Assembly: GCA_022793335.1 (NCBI GenBank)
Contig: JAAWCQ010000013.1
Location: 1 to 53,860, forward strand
DNA from: Clostridia bacterium
GTDB lineage: Bacteria; Bacillota; Clostridia; Christensenellales; UBA1242
Direction of reading: 5' to 3'
Length of the DNA: 53,860 nucleotides
The position numbers and the translations under genes are program-made. Positions 7,073 through 17,020 of the stretch are shown here, piece by piece. Below the pieces are notes generated by a model. That model was not told where the DNA came from, did not search any database, and saw nothing but the letters and a program-made list of their open reading frames with translations. The first letter of the stretch is position 1, and each line of letters begins with the position of its first letter.

Positions 7073-7597
7073 ATGAAACTTACTGAAAAACTTGATGAAA
7101 AAGTTATGATAAAAACACTTAAAGAGCTTGGAAAGCATTATAAAGTGCGAATGTCAAAACAAAGAAGCCAACAGGCGATAGATGACTTTTTTAAATTGTT
7201 TAACAGGCTTAATTCAGAAATGCAAAGAAATGTGGAAATAGGTATCATTGCACATACTTTTGTAACGAAAACTTTCAACAGTGAAAGCTCTACAGTTGCA
7301 CAAATGGCGTTCTTTTTATCAAAAGCGCTTGAAATGGGGGCAAAGGTAGAATGCAAACCTAATGGTGAATTTTATATCAATGGACAACAGTTGAAATTAA
7401 ATTTGTATGAAGGAGGCTTTACAAAAATTGGAGAGGAAAAATTAAAAAGTCTTGAATATATTGAAAACATGGAAATTATGGATGAGGAAGAGCTTCCAAG
7501 CATTGATGATGGTTTCAGCAGTGCGGAAAAATATTGTATTTTTGAAGAAGATGAAGAGGAGCTTTCAAGCATTGATGATGAGTATTATCGAGATTAA
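7073..7597 (+). CDS. Tail-tagged protein with two tandem tails
   Basis: 174 residues starting at ATG 7073 behind AAGGAGAG. The body (KHYKVRMSKQRSQQAIDDFF, QMAFFLSKALEMGAKVE, strand at NGEFYINGQQLKL) follows the array pattern. It then has M-D-E-E-E-L-P-S-I-D-D-G-F-S-S, a nine-residue linker and I-F-E-E-D-E-E-E-L-S-S-I-D-D-E-Y-Y-R-D, so the tail occurs twice. This is the last gene of the array, and a double hairpin terminator follows the stop. Function is unknown. Doubling a short motif fits a binding role in which avidity matters. Confidence 0.85.
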   Translation: MKLTEKLDEKVMIKTLKELGKHYKVRMSKQRSQQAIDDFFKLFNRLNSEMQRNVEIGIIAHTFVTKTFNSESSTVAQMAFFLSKALEMGAKVECKPNGEFYINGQQLKLNLYEGGFTKIGEEKLKSLEYIENMEIMDEEELPSIDDGFSSAEKYCIFEEDEEELSSIDDEYYRD

Positions 7598-7602
7598 AAT
7601 AA

Positions 7603-7668
7603 AAAGAGAATTCGTCTCTTTCTTAAATTAAATCTCTTTTGAAAATTGAGACTTTGTCTCTTTTTTTA
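7603..7668 (+). terminator. Double terminator after the tail-gene array
   Basis: The first hairpin is AAAGAGA...TCTCTTT (7603-7621). The second is GAGAC-TTT-GTCTC (7648-7660), followed by seven Ts. The pair closes the array transcription unit. Confidence 0.8.
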
Positions 7669-7897
7669 TTATCTTTATTTTCTTTATTAAATAAGTTTCA
7701 TGTGAGCCTTGAGATGTCGGCACTTTCCTATATATATTATATACTAAATATATTATATATAATATAACATTATATATGGGGTAATCCGAGATGAAATTTT
7801 ATGTGCTAGTCAATTATAAAAATATCAGAAAGATAATAAAACTTTTATTGATTAAATGGCAGCAATTGAAATTAAACAATGCTGTTTTTCTTTTATA
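7669..7897 (+). other. AT-rich gap with a possible family remnant
   Basis: This stretch holds alternating TA-rich sequence and GGGG at about 7778-7781. A 36-codon frame starts at 7791 and runs to 7901. Its LIKWQQLKLN resembles INGQQLKLN of the 7073 gene, and its upstream layout (TA-rich block, G run, ATG) resembles that of the 6833 gene. It is probably a decayed family fragment; the evidence is weak. Confidence 0.35.
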
Positions 7898-7926
7898 TTG
7901 ACAATGTTTAATATGAATGATATAAT
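7898..7926 (+). promoter_or_regulatory. Consensus promoter of the 7966 gene
   Basis: TTGACA (7898-7903), 17 bases, TATAAT (7921-7926). Both hexamers match consensus exactly. The predicted transcript starts near 7933, about 33 bases before the ATG. Confidence 0.85.
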
Positions 7927-7965
7927 CAAAATAAGATAAAAAATATATATTGCATAGAGGTAAAT

Positions 7966-9600
7966 ATGGAAATAAAAAGAAATGGAATATTAAAAGATGA
8001 AAATGATCATAAGCTTGTATCAAGTGAAATAAGAAACTTATTAAACAGCAAGCTTGTCAAACTTCAAAATAAAGAGTTGGCGAAATTACTTGAAACTGCA
8101 ATAGAAATAAAAGACTTTGATTTGGCAAATGAAATCATAGATAACAAAGAATTTTTTGAAAAATATTACTTTCTACAATATGCACTTGAAGCTGCTTTAA
8201 ATAATGGAGTTGACATAAAGTTTATCAATAAAGTCTTGAAAAAAATGGATTATTCCAATATAAGCAAGGAAAATATTTTAAGCGGCTTAATTGACAGAGT
8301 AGAGAAAGGGGAGCTTAGCGTTAAAGTTATCGATAAAATTCTTGACAAAAACATCTTTTATTTTCACCATGTTGAAGAAATTCTTGCAAAGGTGAAACAG
8401 CTTAATGATGACTCAATTTACGACAAATTGTTAAAGGATAAAGAGTTTTTAGTCGCGTTGGTTTCTGATAAAAATATCAATACAAAATTGATTGATGAAG
8501 CTTTAAGCAAGGAAGGTATTAAGCCAAAGTCTTTAATAGCTATGTTTGAAAGTGCTATTTTAAATTTAGATGACTTTGACGCAATTAAAAAGATATATTC
8601 TTATCCTGGCTTTGATTATGACCATGTAGATTATAGTCTTCTTTTGGAAATCAGTGTTTTGAAGAATAATTTTGAAGCTGCAAATTTTATAGTTGACAAC
8701 TATAAAGGTGATATAAAGTATATAAGCGACGGAAGTATTTATAATACGGTTTCAAATGTCGTAAGTGATTTGTTGCCAAAGCTTGTAGATAGAAAAGAAA
8801 ATGGTTTACTTGAAGTAAGTTATAATTTGGACAACTTGTTGAATGATTGCATTACTTCAAATCAAGATGAGACTGTTTTAAAAGTTTTTGAAAATCAAGA
8901 TTTTAAATATAACGTTAAGTATGACTATTTTATGACTGAGGTCTTAAAAAGTGCAATTTATTATAAACATGAAGAGCTTACTAAAAAGCTTATTGAAAAT
9001 TGTGACTTTGTCTTAAGCGATTTAGATGTATGTTCTATTAAAAGCTTGTATCACAATCATAATAAAAACAAAGAGCTTGAAGAAATGTTTGAGAAGCTGG
9101 TTGAAAATCAAGATAAGCACAAAAAAGAGATATATGATAAAAGAACGACAAGCATTCCTTTAGATAAATGTCCATATAATATTTTAGAAAAAAGGATGAA
9201 AATAATTGGAAGAGAGGGTGGAGAAAAAGCGTTAATTGAATTTATTTCAAACGACCAATTAAAGCTTAATAAAAATTATCCAAGAATTGTTAATACAGCA
9301 TTAAAGTTTTCTTTCTTTAATAATTATAAGCAATTGCAAGTAGAAATACTCACTAGCGATGTTGTTGATTACAGAGATTTGCAAAAAATATTAACTTGTG
9401 TACCAAGAGATGTTTGCATTAAAGTCATGAGCATACGAAATGCCAAAGAGGTGGAAAGAGAGAAAAAAGCTTCAAAAGAAGTGGACGGTAAAAAGCAAAA
9501 AGCAGAGGTTACAGAAACAAAGAACGCAGAGACAAATAACTCTGAAATAAAAGCTTCAGAGGTAAAAGAAGAGCCAGAACAAGAGGGCGAGAAGGAATAA
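7966..9600 (+). CDS. Helical-repeat (ankyrin-like) protein
   Basis: 544 residues starting at ATG 7966 with AGAGGT upstream. The protein is almost entirely helical. Repeated helix pairs of ~30-40 residues recall degenerate ankyrin or alpha-solenoid repeats (ALEAALNNGVDIKFINKVL; EISVLKNNFEAANFIVDNY; VLKSAIYYKHEELTKKLIEN). The last ~55 residues are a disordered K/E-rich region. No signal peptide, TM segment or enzyme motif is seen. Such proteins usually bind other proteins. Its N-terminus (KRNGILKD) faintly echoes SRDGILKS of the short tail protein at 6833. The position right behind the tail-gene array makes it a candidate partner, but that is inference. Confidence 0.75.
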   Translation: MEIKRNGILKDENDHKLVSSEIRNLLNSKLVKLQNKELAKLLETAIEIKDFDLANEIIDNKEFFEKYYFLQYALEAALNNGVDIKFINKVLKKMDYSNISKENILSGLIDRVEKGELSVKVIDKILDKNIFYFHHVEEILAKVKQLNDDSIYDKLLKDKEFLVALVSDKNINTKLIDEALSKEGIKPKSLIAMFESAILNLDDFDAIKKIYSYPGFDYDHVDYSLLLEISVLKNNFEAANFIVDNYKGDIKYISDGSIYNTVSNVVSDLLPKLVDRKENGLLEVSYNLDNLLNDCITSNQDETVLKVFENQDFKYNVKYDYFMTEVLKSAIYYKHEELTKKLIENCDFVLSDLDVCSIKSLYHNHNKNKELEEMFEKLVENQDKHKKEIYDKRTTSIPLDKCPYNILEKRMKIIGREGGEKALIEFISNDQLKLNKNYPRIVNTALKFSFFNNYKQLQVEILTSDVVDYRDLQKILTCVPRDVCIKVMSIRNAKEVEREKKASKEVDGKKQKAEVTETKNAETNNSEIKASEVKEEPEQEGEKE

Positions 9601-9651
9601 AAATATTTTTTTAAATAAAACTTTCCATATAAAATCATATTAAATAAAAAT

Positions 9652-9677
9652 TGCCTATCATTGAGATAGGCTTTTTT
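9652..9677 (+). terminator. Terminator after the helical-repeat gene
   Basis: GCCTATC (9653-9659) pairs with GATAGGC (9665-9671), followed by six Ts. Confidence 0.85.
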
Positions 9678-9762
9678 GTTTTTATTTTTGTTTGTAAAAC
9701 TAGTTTCAGTATTTCTGTTTATAGGAATAAGTATATTTATGGCAATATAAATTTGATAATAA

Positions 9763-9784
9763 AGCAGGCGATGCCTGTTTTTTA
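9763..9784 (+). terminator. Second terminator-like hairpin
   Basis: CAGGC (9765-9769) pairs with GCCTG (9773-9777), followed by a T run. It may protect the rRNA unit from read-through. The rest of 9785-10030 is AT-rich. A perfect AACACAT/ATGTGTT hairpin at 9962-9979 there has no following T run, and its role is unknown. Confidence 0.6.
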
Positions 9785-10031
9785 TTTTATGACTTTATTG
9801 AAATTTCAAACAAAATCGTTGATTGGTTTGTGAAAAAGTAAAAAGAAATTAAAAGAATTTTGCCTTTTTTTAAAAGAATTTGCTTTTTAAAGCTTGATAA
9901 AAACAGTTATAAAATCGTTAAAAATTGGGTCTAAAAGCAAACACTCGGTGAGGTGTAAACGAACACATGGTGATGTGTTAAAAAAATGCAAAAAAAAGTT
10001 TAAATTTTTTAATTTTTTTTTGAAAAAACCG

Positions 10032-10060
10032 TTGACAATTTTTTTCTATGGTGATATTAT
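10032..10060 (+). promoter_or_regulatory. Promoter of the 23S rRNA unit
   Basis: TTGACA (10032-10037), 17 bases, TATTAT (10055-10060). The predicted start near 10067 coincides with the leader hairpin. No 16S gene lies upstream within the window. Confidence 0.75.
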
Positions 10061-10064
10061 ATTC

Positions 10065-10101
10065 ATGCTAACTCAAAAAGGGCTGGTTGCCCCGTTAGCA
10101 T
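10065..10101 (+). other. Leader hairpin of the 23S precursor
   Basis: ATGCTAAC (10065-10072) pairs exactly with GTTAGCAT (10094-10101), with an inner GGGC/GCCC stem. The following AACCTTGACAACTACATAAT resembles the conserved box found in Bacillota rRNA spacers. This points to a spacer-derived leader that has become a 5' end. Confidence 0.6.
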
Positions 10102-10322
10102 AGAACCTTGACAACTACATAATACAAATGTTTTACAGAATGTAAAACGAGCAACAAATATCAATTATGCTTGTTAAATTTTATTCAAGTGTAATACGAT
10201 ACTTTGTGCAAAATTCAATTTACGTCGAGTAAATTAAATTATCGTTAAATATGATTACAAATACAAATTAGATTTTATCTAAGATGTGAAAATGCTAAGA
10301 TTATCCAAAATCATTTTAAAAT

Positions 10323-13272
<2,950 letters not shown>

Positions 13273-13367
13273 ACGGAAAACTTAGTAAAAATCATGTTGT
13301 TTACATTCAAAAACAGGTATTATGTAGTCGTCAGGGCTTTATCCCAACCGAAATTGATTGAAATCTA

Positions 13368-13396
13368 TTGACAAATGTCAAAAAAGAAAGTATAAT
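13368..13396 (+). promoter_or_regulatory. Consensus promoter between 23S and 5S
   Basis: TTGACA (13368-13373), 17 bases, TATAAT (13391-13396), both exact. The predicted start is near 13403, ~43 bases before 5S. It would allow 5S to be transcribed separately from 23S. Confidence 0.75.
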
Positions 13397-13445
13397 CAAA
13401 TCATAACTTTAGTAATTCCAAGCATTAAGCTTGAAATTATACCAT

Positions 13446-13563
13446 TTCCAGTGGCGATAGAGAAAAGGATCCACCTGTACACATACCGAACACAGAAGTT
13501 AAGCTTTTCATCGTCGAAAATACTTGGCTGGCGACGGCCTGGGAAGATAGAACACTGCTGGAA
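13446..13563 (+). rRNA. rrf: 5S ribosomal RNA
   Basis: About 118 bases. TTCCAG at the 5' end pairs with CTGGAA at the 3' end. The core CCGAACACAGAAGTTAAGC is the universal 5S signature, and TACTTGG and GCCTGGGA follow in order. It lies 173 bases behind 23S with a consensus promoter in between. The 3' end runs directly into the terminator-like hairpin and tandem repeat block at 13560-14186. Confidence 0.93.
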
Positions 13564-14186
13564 TATCATGAAAGCATCTGCATGAGGATGCTTTTTTGTT
13601 TTTAATAAAGTAGAAGCAGTGTTCTTGCACGCTTTGCGTGCGTTTTGTTTGCACAAAACATCTTCCCAGCCGCCTGGGATGAAAAGGTCAATTTAGATGT
13701 AATCACTTTAAGAGGGTAATGAAGGATTGACCTTGCGAAATTATGCATAATTTCTAATGAACACTCTGGAATATCATGAAAGCATCTGCATGAGGATGCT
13801 TTTTTGTTTTTAATAAAGTAGAAGCAGTGTTCTTGCACGCTTTGCGTGCGTTTTGTTGCACAAAACATCTTCCCAGCCGCCCGGGATGAAAAGGTCAATT
13901 TAAATGTAATCGCTTTAAGAGGGTTATGAAGGATTGACCTTGCGAAATTATTGCATAATTTCTAATGAACACTCTGGAATATCATGAAAGCATCTGCATG
14001 AGGATGCTTTTTTGTTTTTAATAAAATAGAAGCAGTGTACTTGTACGCTTTGCGTGCGTTTTGTTTGCACAAAACACCTTCCCAGCCGCCTGGAATGAAA
14101 AGGTCAATTTAGATGTAATCACTTTAAGAGGGTAATGAAGGATTGACCTTTCGAAATTATTTCATAATTTCTAATGAACACTCTGG
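13560..14186 (+). repeat. Three 208-209 bp tandem repeats behind 5S
   Basis: Units start at 13560, 13768 and 13976, and a fourth start at 14185 is cut short. Each unit begins with GGAATATCATG and a terminator hairpin (AGCATC...GATGCT plus Ts). It then has GCACGC-TTT-GCGTGC, a TTTTGT/ACAAAA hairpin, CCCAG/CTGGG, an AAGGTCAAT...ATTGACCTT pair and a palindrome GAAATTAT..ATAATTTC, and ends in GAACACTCTGG. The reverse complement of part of the unit resembles the 5S 3' end (CGGCTGGGAAGAT, AGAACACTGCT) interrupted by the two inner hairpins. The sequence after the last unit forms another hairpin (AAAACTATC/GGTGGTTTT). No protein is encoded. Confidence 0.85.
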
Positions 14187-14238
14187 AATATCAGAAAACT
14201 ATCCGCACGAAGGTGGTTTTTGATTGTTGTTAAGATAA

Positions 14239-14272
14239 AAAAAATAACTTTCTGTTCTGAAAGCTATTTTTA
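14239..14272. terminator. Bidirectional terminator-like hairpin
   Basis: AAAAATAACTTTC and GAAAGCTATTTTT form a nearly perfect stem with A and T flanks on both strands. It could end both rRNA read-through and the 14386 gene on the other strand. Confidence 0.6.
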
Positions 14273-14385
14273 TTCTTAAATGTTTTTTATAAAATATTAT
14301 ATTATTTATATAAAAGCTTTTATTAAAAGATTTATGGATTTTAATAATTGTTTTTAATAAAAGAGAATGATTTTTTGTGTAAGTA

Positions 14386-15039
14386 TTATTTCTTATATTT
14401 TGTTTTATAGCCATGATTTTCTTCAGGGCGAAGGTCGTTTGGAAATTGAATATCTGTTTTAATGTCAACAACAATTTTTTGCAGTTTATTTGTCAAAAAA
14501 TATGGATCTGAAAGATTTTCAAGATTGTAAAATTTTGAGTCTGTTGTTCTGATGTAAATATCCCCAACGTGAAACATCTTTTCAAGAAAGCCAATTCGTA
14601 GGTTTACTGATGAAATCTCAGAATAGAATATGTTGTCAATTTGACCAAAGAAGCCGCTTTTTATAATTATTCTTGTATTAGTAAAAGCATATTCAAGATT
14701 TTTTAAGCGTTTTCTGGCAGTTAAAAGATTTGAAAGCCAAAACCAGACAGGCATGAGATGAAAGGCAAAGAAAGCTATGAAAAACACAATAAGTCCTGGG
14801 GGGAGCGCGCTGCCATTTGTATTTGAGAACATCATATAAATAAAGAAGCTGTCAAAAGCCAACCAAATAATTACAAAAGGAAGCATTTTAAAAAATTGTT
14901 CTAAAAGATATACCTTTTTGTTTGGCTTACCGGTCCATAGAATTTGTTCGTCATCTGAAAGCTCTACCATTTCTTTCAAGCTAATATTTCCCTTATTTTC
15001 AGTCTCTTCATGCTTAAAATAGTTGTCGTTTAATTCCAC
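14386..15039 (-). CDS. bPH2-domain membrane protein
   Basis: 217 residues. I chose the GTG at 15039 because AAGGAGG precedes it by six bases; a longer ATG frame from 15096 has no such site. After an acidic N-terminus comes EQILWTGKPNKKVYLLE, two hydrophobic segments (LPFVIIWLAFDSFFIYMMF and PGLIVFFIAFFAFHLMPVWFW) and then a bacterial PH-like domain with YAFTNTRIIIKSGFFG and FYSEISSVNLRIG. This is the YdbS/YdbT-like membrane-flanked family (bPH2). Its exact role is unknown, probably envelope-related. It is transcribed alone, convergent with the rRNA unit. Confidence 0.8.
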   Translation of the reverse strand: MELNDNYFKHEETENKGNISLKEMVELSDDEQILWTGKPNKKVYLLEQFFKMLPFVIIWLAFDSFFIYMMFSNTNGSALPPGLIVFFIAFFAFHLMPVWFWLSNLLTARKRLKNLEYAFTNTRIIIKSGFFGQIDNIFYSEISSVNLRIGFLEKMFHVGDIYIRTTDSKFYNLENLSDPYFLTNKLQKIVVDIKTDIQFPNDLRPEENHGYKTKYKK

Positions 15040-15254
15040 GGTTTCCTCCTTGTTATAATCTATTTTAATTATATATTTTTTTGTCTGAAAAATCAATATT
15101 TATAAGAAAAGTTTTGATCTAGATATTTTTCTCTTATTTAAAATGTTTCTTCTTTTAAGATATGTTTGCTTAAATAAAATTTTTCAGGTTGGGCGGAACG
15201 CAGACAAATATATCGCATAAATAGAAATAAAGTTTTAGGTTTCGCTGGCTTTGT

Positions 15255-15283
15255 TTGACTTGATTTTTTTAATATGTTATAAT
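15255..15283 (+). promoter_or_regulatory. Promoter of the 15314 gene
   Basis: TTGACT (15255-15260), 17 bases, TATAAT (15278-15283). Confidence 0.75.
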
Positions 15284-15313
15284 CAATAGAGTTAAAATTT
15301 AAGAAGGTTTATT

Positions 15314-15670
15314 ATGGATAAGAAATTGATTAAAAAACAAAGTGAGTTTTCTGCAGATGGCACTGAAAACTCAGAACATATTTTAGATTTGCGTCAACAA
15401 ATTGATATGTTTTATTCCAACATAAAAGACAACACCGATTTGGCGGTTGAGCTTTATAAGCTTAAGAAGGCAGGCGGAGAAGGTGAGGATTTATTGGATG
15501 CAGCGCAAGTGGTTTGTGAAAGCATAATTAAAATTGAGAAGCTGGCAGCTGAGTTGAATAGTCTTCAGAATCAGATAGGTGCAGACGAGAATAAATTGAA
15601 AGATATTTATGACAAGATGAAACTTTTTGAAGAAAAATCAAGTAAAAAGCTTGCTTGTATTATGGGATAG
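15314..15670 (+). CDS. Small coiled-coil protein
   Basis: 118 residues starting at ATG 15314 with AAGAAGG upstream. It is entirely helical with heptad-like spacing (LRQQIDMFYSNIKDNTDLAV; IIKIEKLAAELNSLQNQIG). There is no signal peptide, TM segment or known domain. It stands as a single-gene unit between its own promoter and a strong terminator. Function is unknown. Confidence 0.75.
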   Translation: MDKKLIKKQSEFSADGTENSEHILDLRQQIDMFYSNIKDNTDLAVELYKLKKAGGEGEDLLDAAQVVCESIIKIEKLAAELNSLQNQIGADENKLKDIYDKMKLFEEKSSKKLACIMG

Positions 15671-15675
15671 TGTGC

Positions 15676-15708
15676 AAAAAAAAGACAACTTATGTTGTCC
15701 TTTTTTTA
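15676..15708 (+). terminator. Terminator
   Basis: GACAAC (15684-15689) pairs with GTTGTC (15694-15699), flanked by A and T runs. Confidence 0.85.
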
Positions 15709-15771
15709 TGTGGATGGCTGACTTTTTTATTGCAAAGAATTTATTGAAAAATAAAAGAAAAATCTACAAAA

Positions 15772-15836
15772 TTCGACTAGCTTTTACAAATTTCACCATG
15801 TTTGAAACTTGATTTTTACTATATATTGTGTATAAT
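15772..15836 (+). promoter_or_regulatory. Promoter with upstream TTCGAC box
   Basis: TTCGAC at 15772-15777 inside CAAAATTCGACTAG...TTTTACAAATTTCA, then TTGATT (15809-15814), 16 bases and TATAAT (15831-15836). The 20730 gene has the same block (TTCGAC at 20532) with the identical 59-base distance from box to -10. Confidence 0.65.
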
Positions 15837-15946
15837 ATAAAAGTATGTTACTAATTGTAGAAAAAACTTATTTTTTGAGAGAGTTTTGAGAAATAAGTCG
15901 TTTAGCAGTTGTAAAAAATACAAGAAATTTTAAGAAAGGAGGTTAA

Positions 15947-16261
15947 ATTAAAAATAGTATGCTTTTGAAAGATTTGGCGATAAAAGCGAAAAATAGACTG
16001 CTAAGCAAAGGAAACAACAACTCAAATTTTGATATAAGAATTAAGATAATCAGAGAAAATGACAATGATTTTACTGATAAGGTGCGCGCCATTCTGGCAA
16101 GTGATGTCAAATGTAAAAATCCACTTAAGTATTTGATGGATGACAGAAAAATTTTGAAGCTTGACGAAAAAGGAAGAGAAAGATATTTATTTGAAACTAT
16201 GGAGAAATATCTTAAAGCTAAGTCAATGATAGAAAGAGAAGGCTTGTTTGCCGGCAACTAA
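15947..16261 (+). CDS. Small helical protein, TTCGAC-box family
   Basis: About 104 residues from an ATT codon at 15947, or 100 from the ATG at 15959. The paralog at 20730 reads MKNNMLKVLAMKAKNR behind GGAGG. Here GGAGG at 15938 is followed after four bases by ATT and the matching KNSMLLKDLAIKAKNR. The homologous start codon is therefore ATT, and the ATG is 16 bases from the ribosome binding site. The product shares NPLK.LMDD.KIL.LDEKGRE.YL.ETMEKYLKAK with the paralog and weakly with 18630. It is helical and highly charged with no TM segment. Function is unknown. Confidence 0.75.
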   Translation: MKNSMLLKDLAIKAKNRLLSKGNNNSNFDIRIKIIRENDNDFTDKVRAILASDVKCKNPLKYLMDDRKILKLDEKGRERYLFETMEKYLKAKSMIEREGLFAGN

Positions 16262-16280
16262 AAATATATTTAATCAAAAG

Positions 16281-16306
16281 ACCACGAGCTTGCTCGTGTT
16301 TTTTAT
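16281..16306 (+). terminator. Terminator
   Basis: CACGAGC (16283-16289) pairs with GCTCGTG (16292-16298), followed by six Ts. Confidence 0.9.
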
Positions 16307-16424
16307 TTGCATTTTGTGAATAAAAAAAAAGATGGAAAATACATCAAAAGTATTATGGTTTAAGTTGTATACTGTAAGATTGAAAGAAATGAGGGTCTAA
16401 TTTTGAAAAAAACTGCAATTGCTA

Positions 16425-16453
16425 TTGAAATGTGCTTAATTTTATGTTAAAAT
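16425..16453 (+). promoter_or_regulatory. Promoter of the 16470 gene
   Basis: TTGAAA (16425-16430), 17 bases, TAAAAT (16448-16453). The transcript would begin about ten bases before the ATG, leaving only room for the GAGGAAAG site. Confidence 0.65.
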
Positions 16454-16469
16454 ATACAGCAGAGGAAAG

Positions 16470-16877
16470 ATGAAAAATTTATACTATGTGAAAAGAGGGC
16501 CAATAGGTTATACTCTTTATCAGATTGATGACAATCAGAGAGTGAGAGACGCCGCGAGTATGGCTAAAATTAGGCTTAGAGGCAAGATTGTACCTATTTG
16601 TAAGTGTCCGGTTAAGTTGAAGGCTATGGGCTATAAGGGCAATTATAATGACGTCAAGGGTGAGATTTTGAAAATGGTGCCACCTGAGTTGGCAGAGAAG
16701 GCTGTTGGTTTTTCGCTTAAGTTAGCAAAGGGGGCTTCAACTGCTGATTATTTCGATTATTTAGAGGGCGAGGTCACTTTATATAAAAATAAATCATCAA
16801 AAAAGCCTATTAAAGTAAAAAAGTCTATTAAAGAAGGAAGTCGTCAAACAGGCGATGATTTTGACAAAGAGGTCTGA
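16470..16877 (+). CDS. Hypothetical protein
   Basis: 135 residues starting at ATG 16470 behind GAGGAAAG. The N-terminal ~100 residues look globular (LYYVKRGPIGYTLYQIDDNQ, AKIRLRGKIVPICKCPVKLK, MVPPELAEKAVGFSLKLAKG). A basic K/S-rich C-terminus follows. Two cysteines (CKC) lie close together but no metal-site pattern is complete. No TM segment is seen. Function is not recognised. Confidence 0.7.
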   Translation: MKNLYYVKRGPIGYTLYQIDDNQRVRDAASMAKIRLRGKIVPICKCPVKLKAMGYKGNYNDVKGEILKMVPPELAEKAVGFSLKLAKGASTADYFDYLEGEVTLYKNKSSKKPIKVKKSIKEGSRQTGDDFDKEV

Positions 16878-16952
16878 GTTTGTTTGGTTTTATCAATAAA
16901 TTCTATTTTAGTGGTTGGCGAGAAAATAACTCGAATAGAATTATAAGTAATA

Positions 16953-17012
16953 AGTGTAATTATAAAGAGTGTAATTATAATTAGTGCAATTATATAAAGT
17001 GTAATTTGAAAG
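16953..17012 (+). repeat. Four 15-bp tandem repeats
   Basis: Units start at 16953, 16968, 16983 and 16998. The core AGTGTAATTATA is exact in copies 1 and 2, has one change (AGTGCAATTATA) in copy 3 and ends differently (AGTGTAATTTGA) in copy 4. The last unit runs into the AAAGGAG site of the 17021 gene. This may be an operator array or a length-variable leader. Confidence 0.8.
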
Positions 17013-17020
17013 GAGAAAAT

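Noticed and set aside
7480-7597. L-P-S-I-D tail as an LPxTG-like sortase signal
   Set aside because: There is no Thr-Gly, no following membrane segment and no positive end, and most carriers lack a signal peptide.
9894-10103. Open frame overlapping the 23S promoter
   Set aside because: It has no ribosome binding site and overlaps promoter and leader elements.
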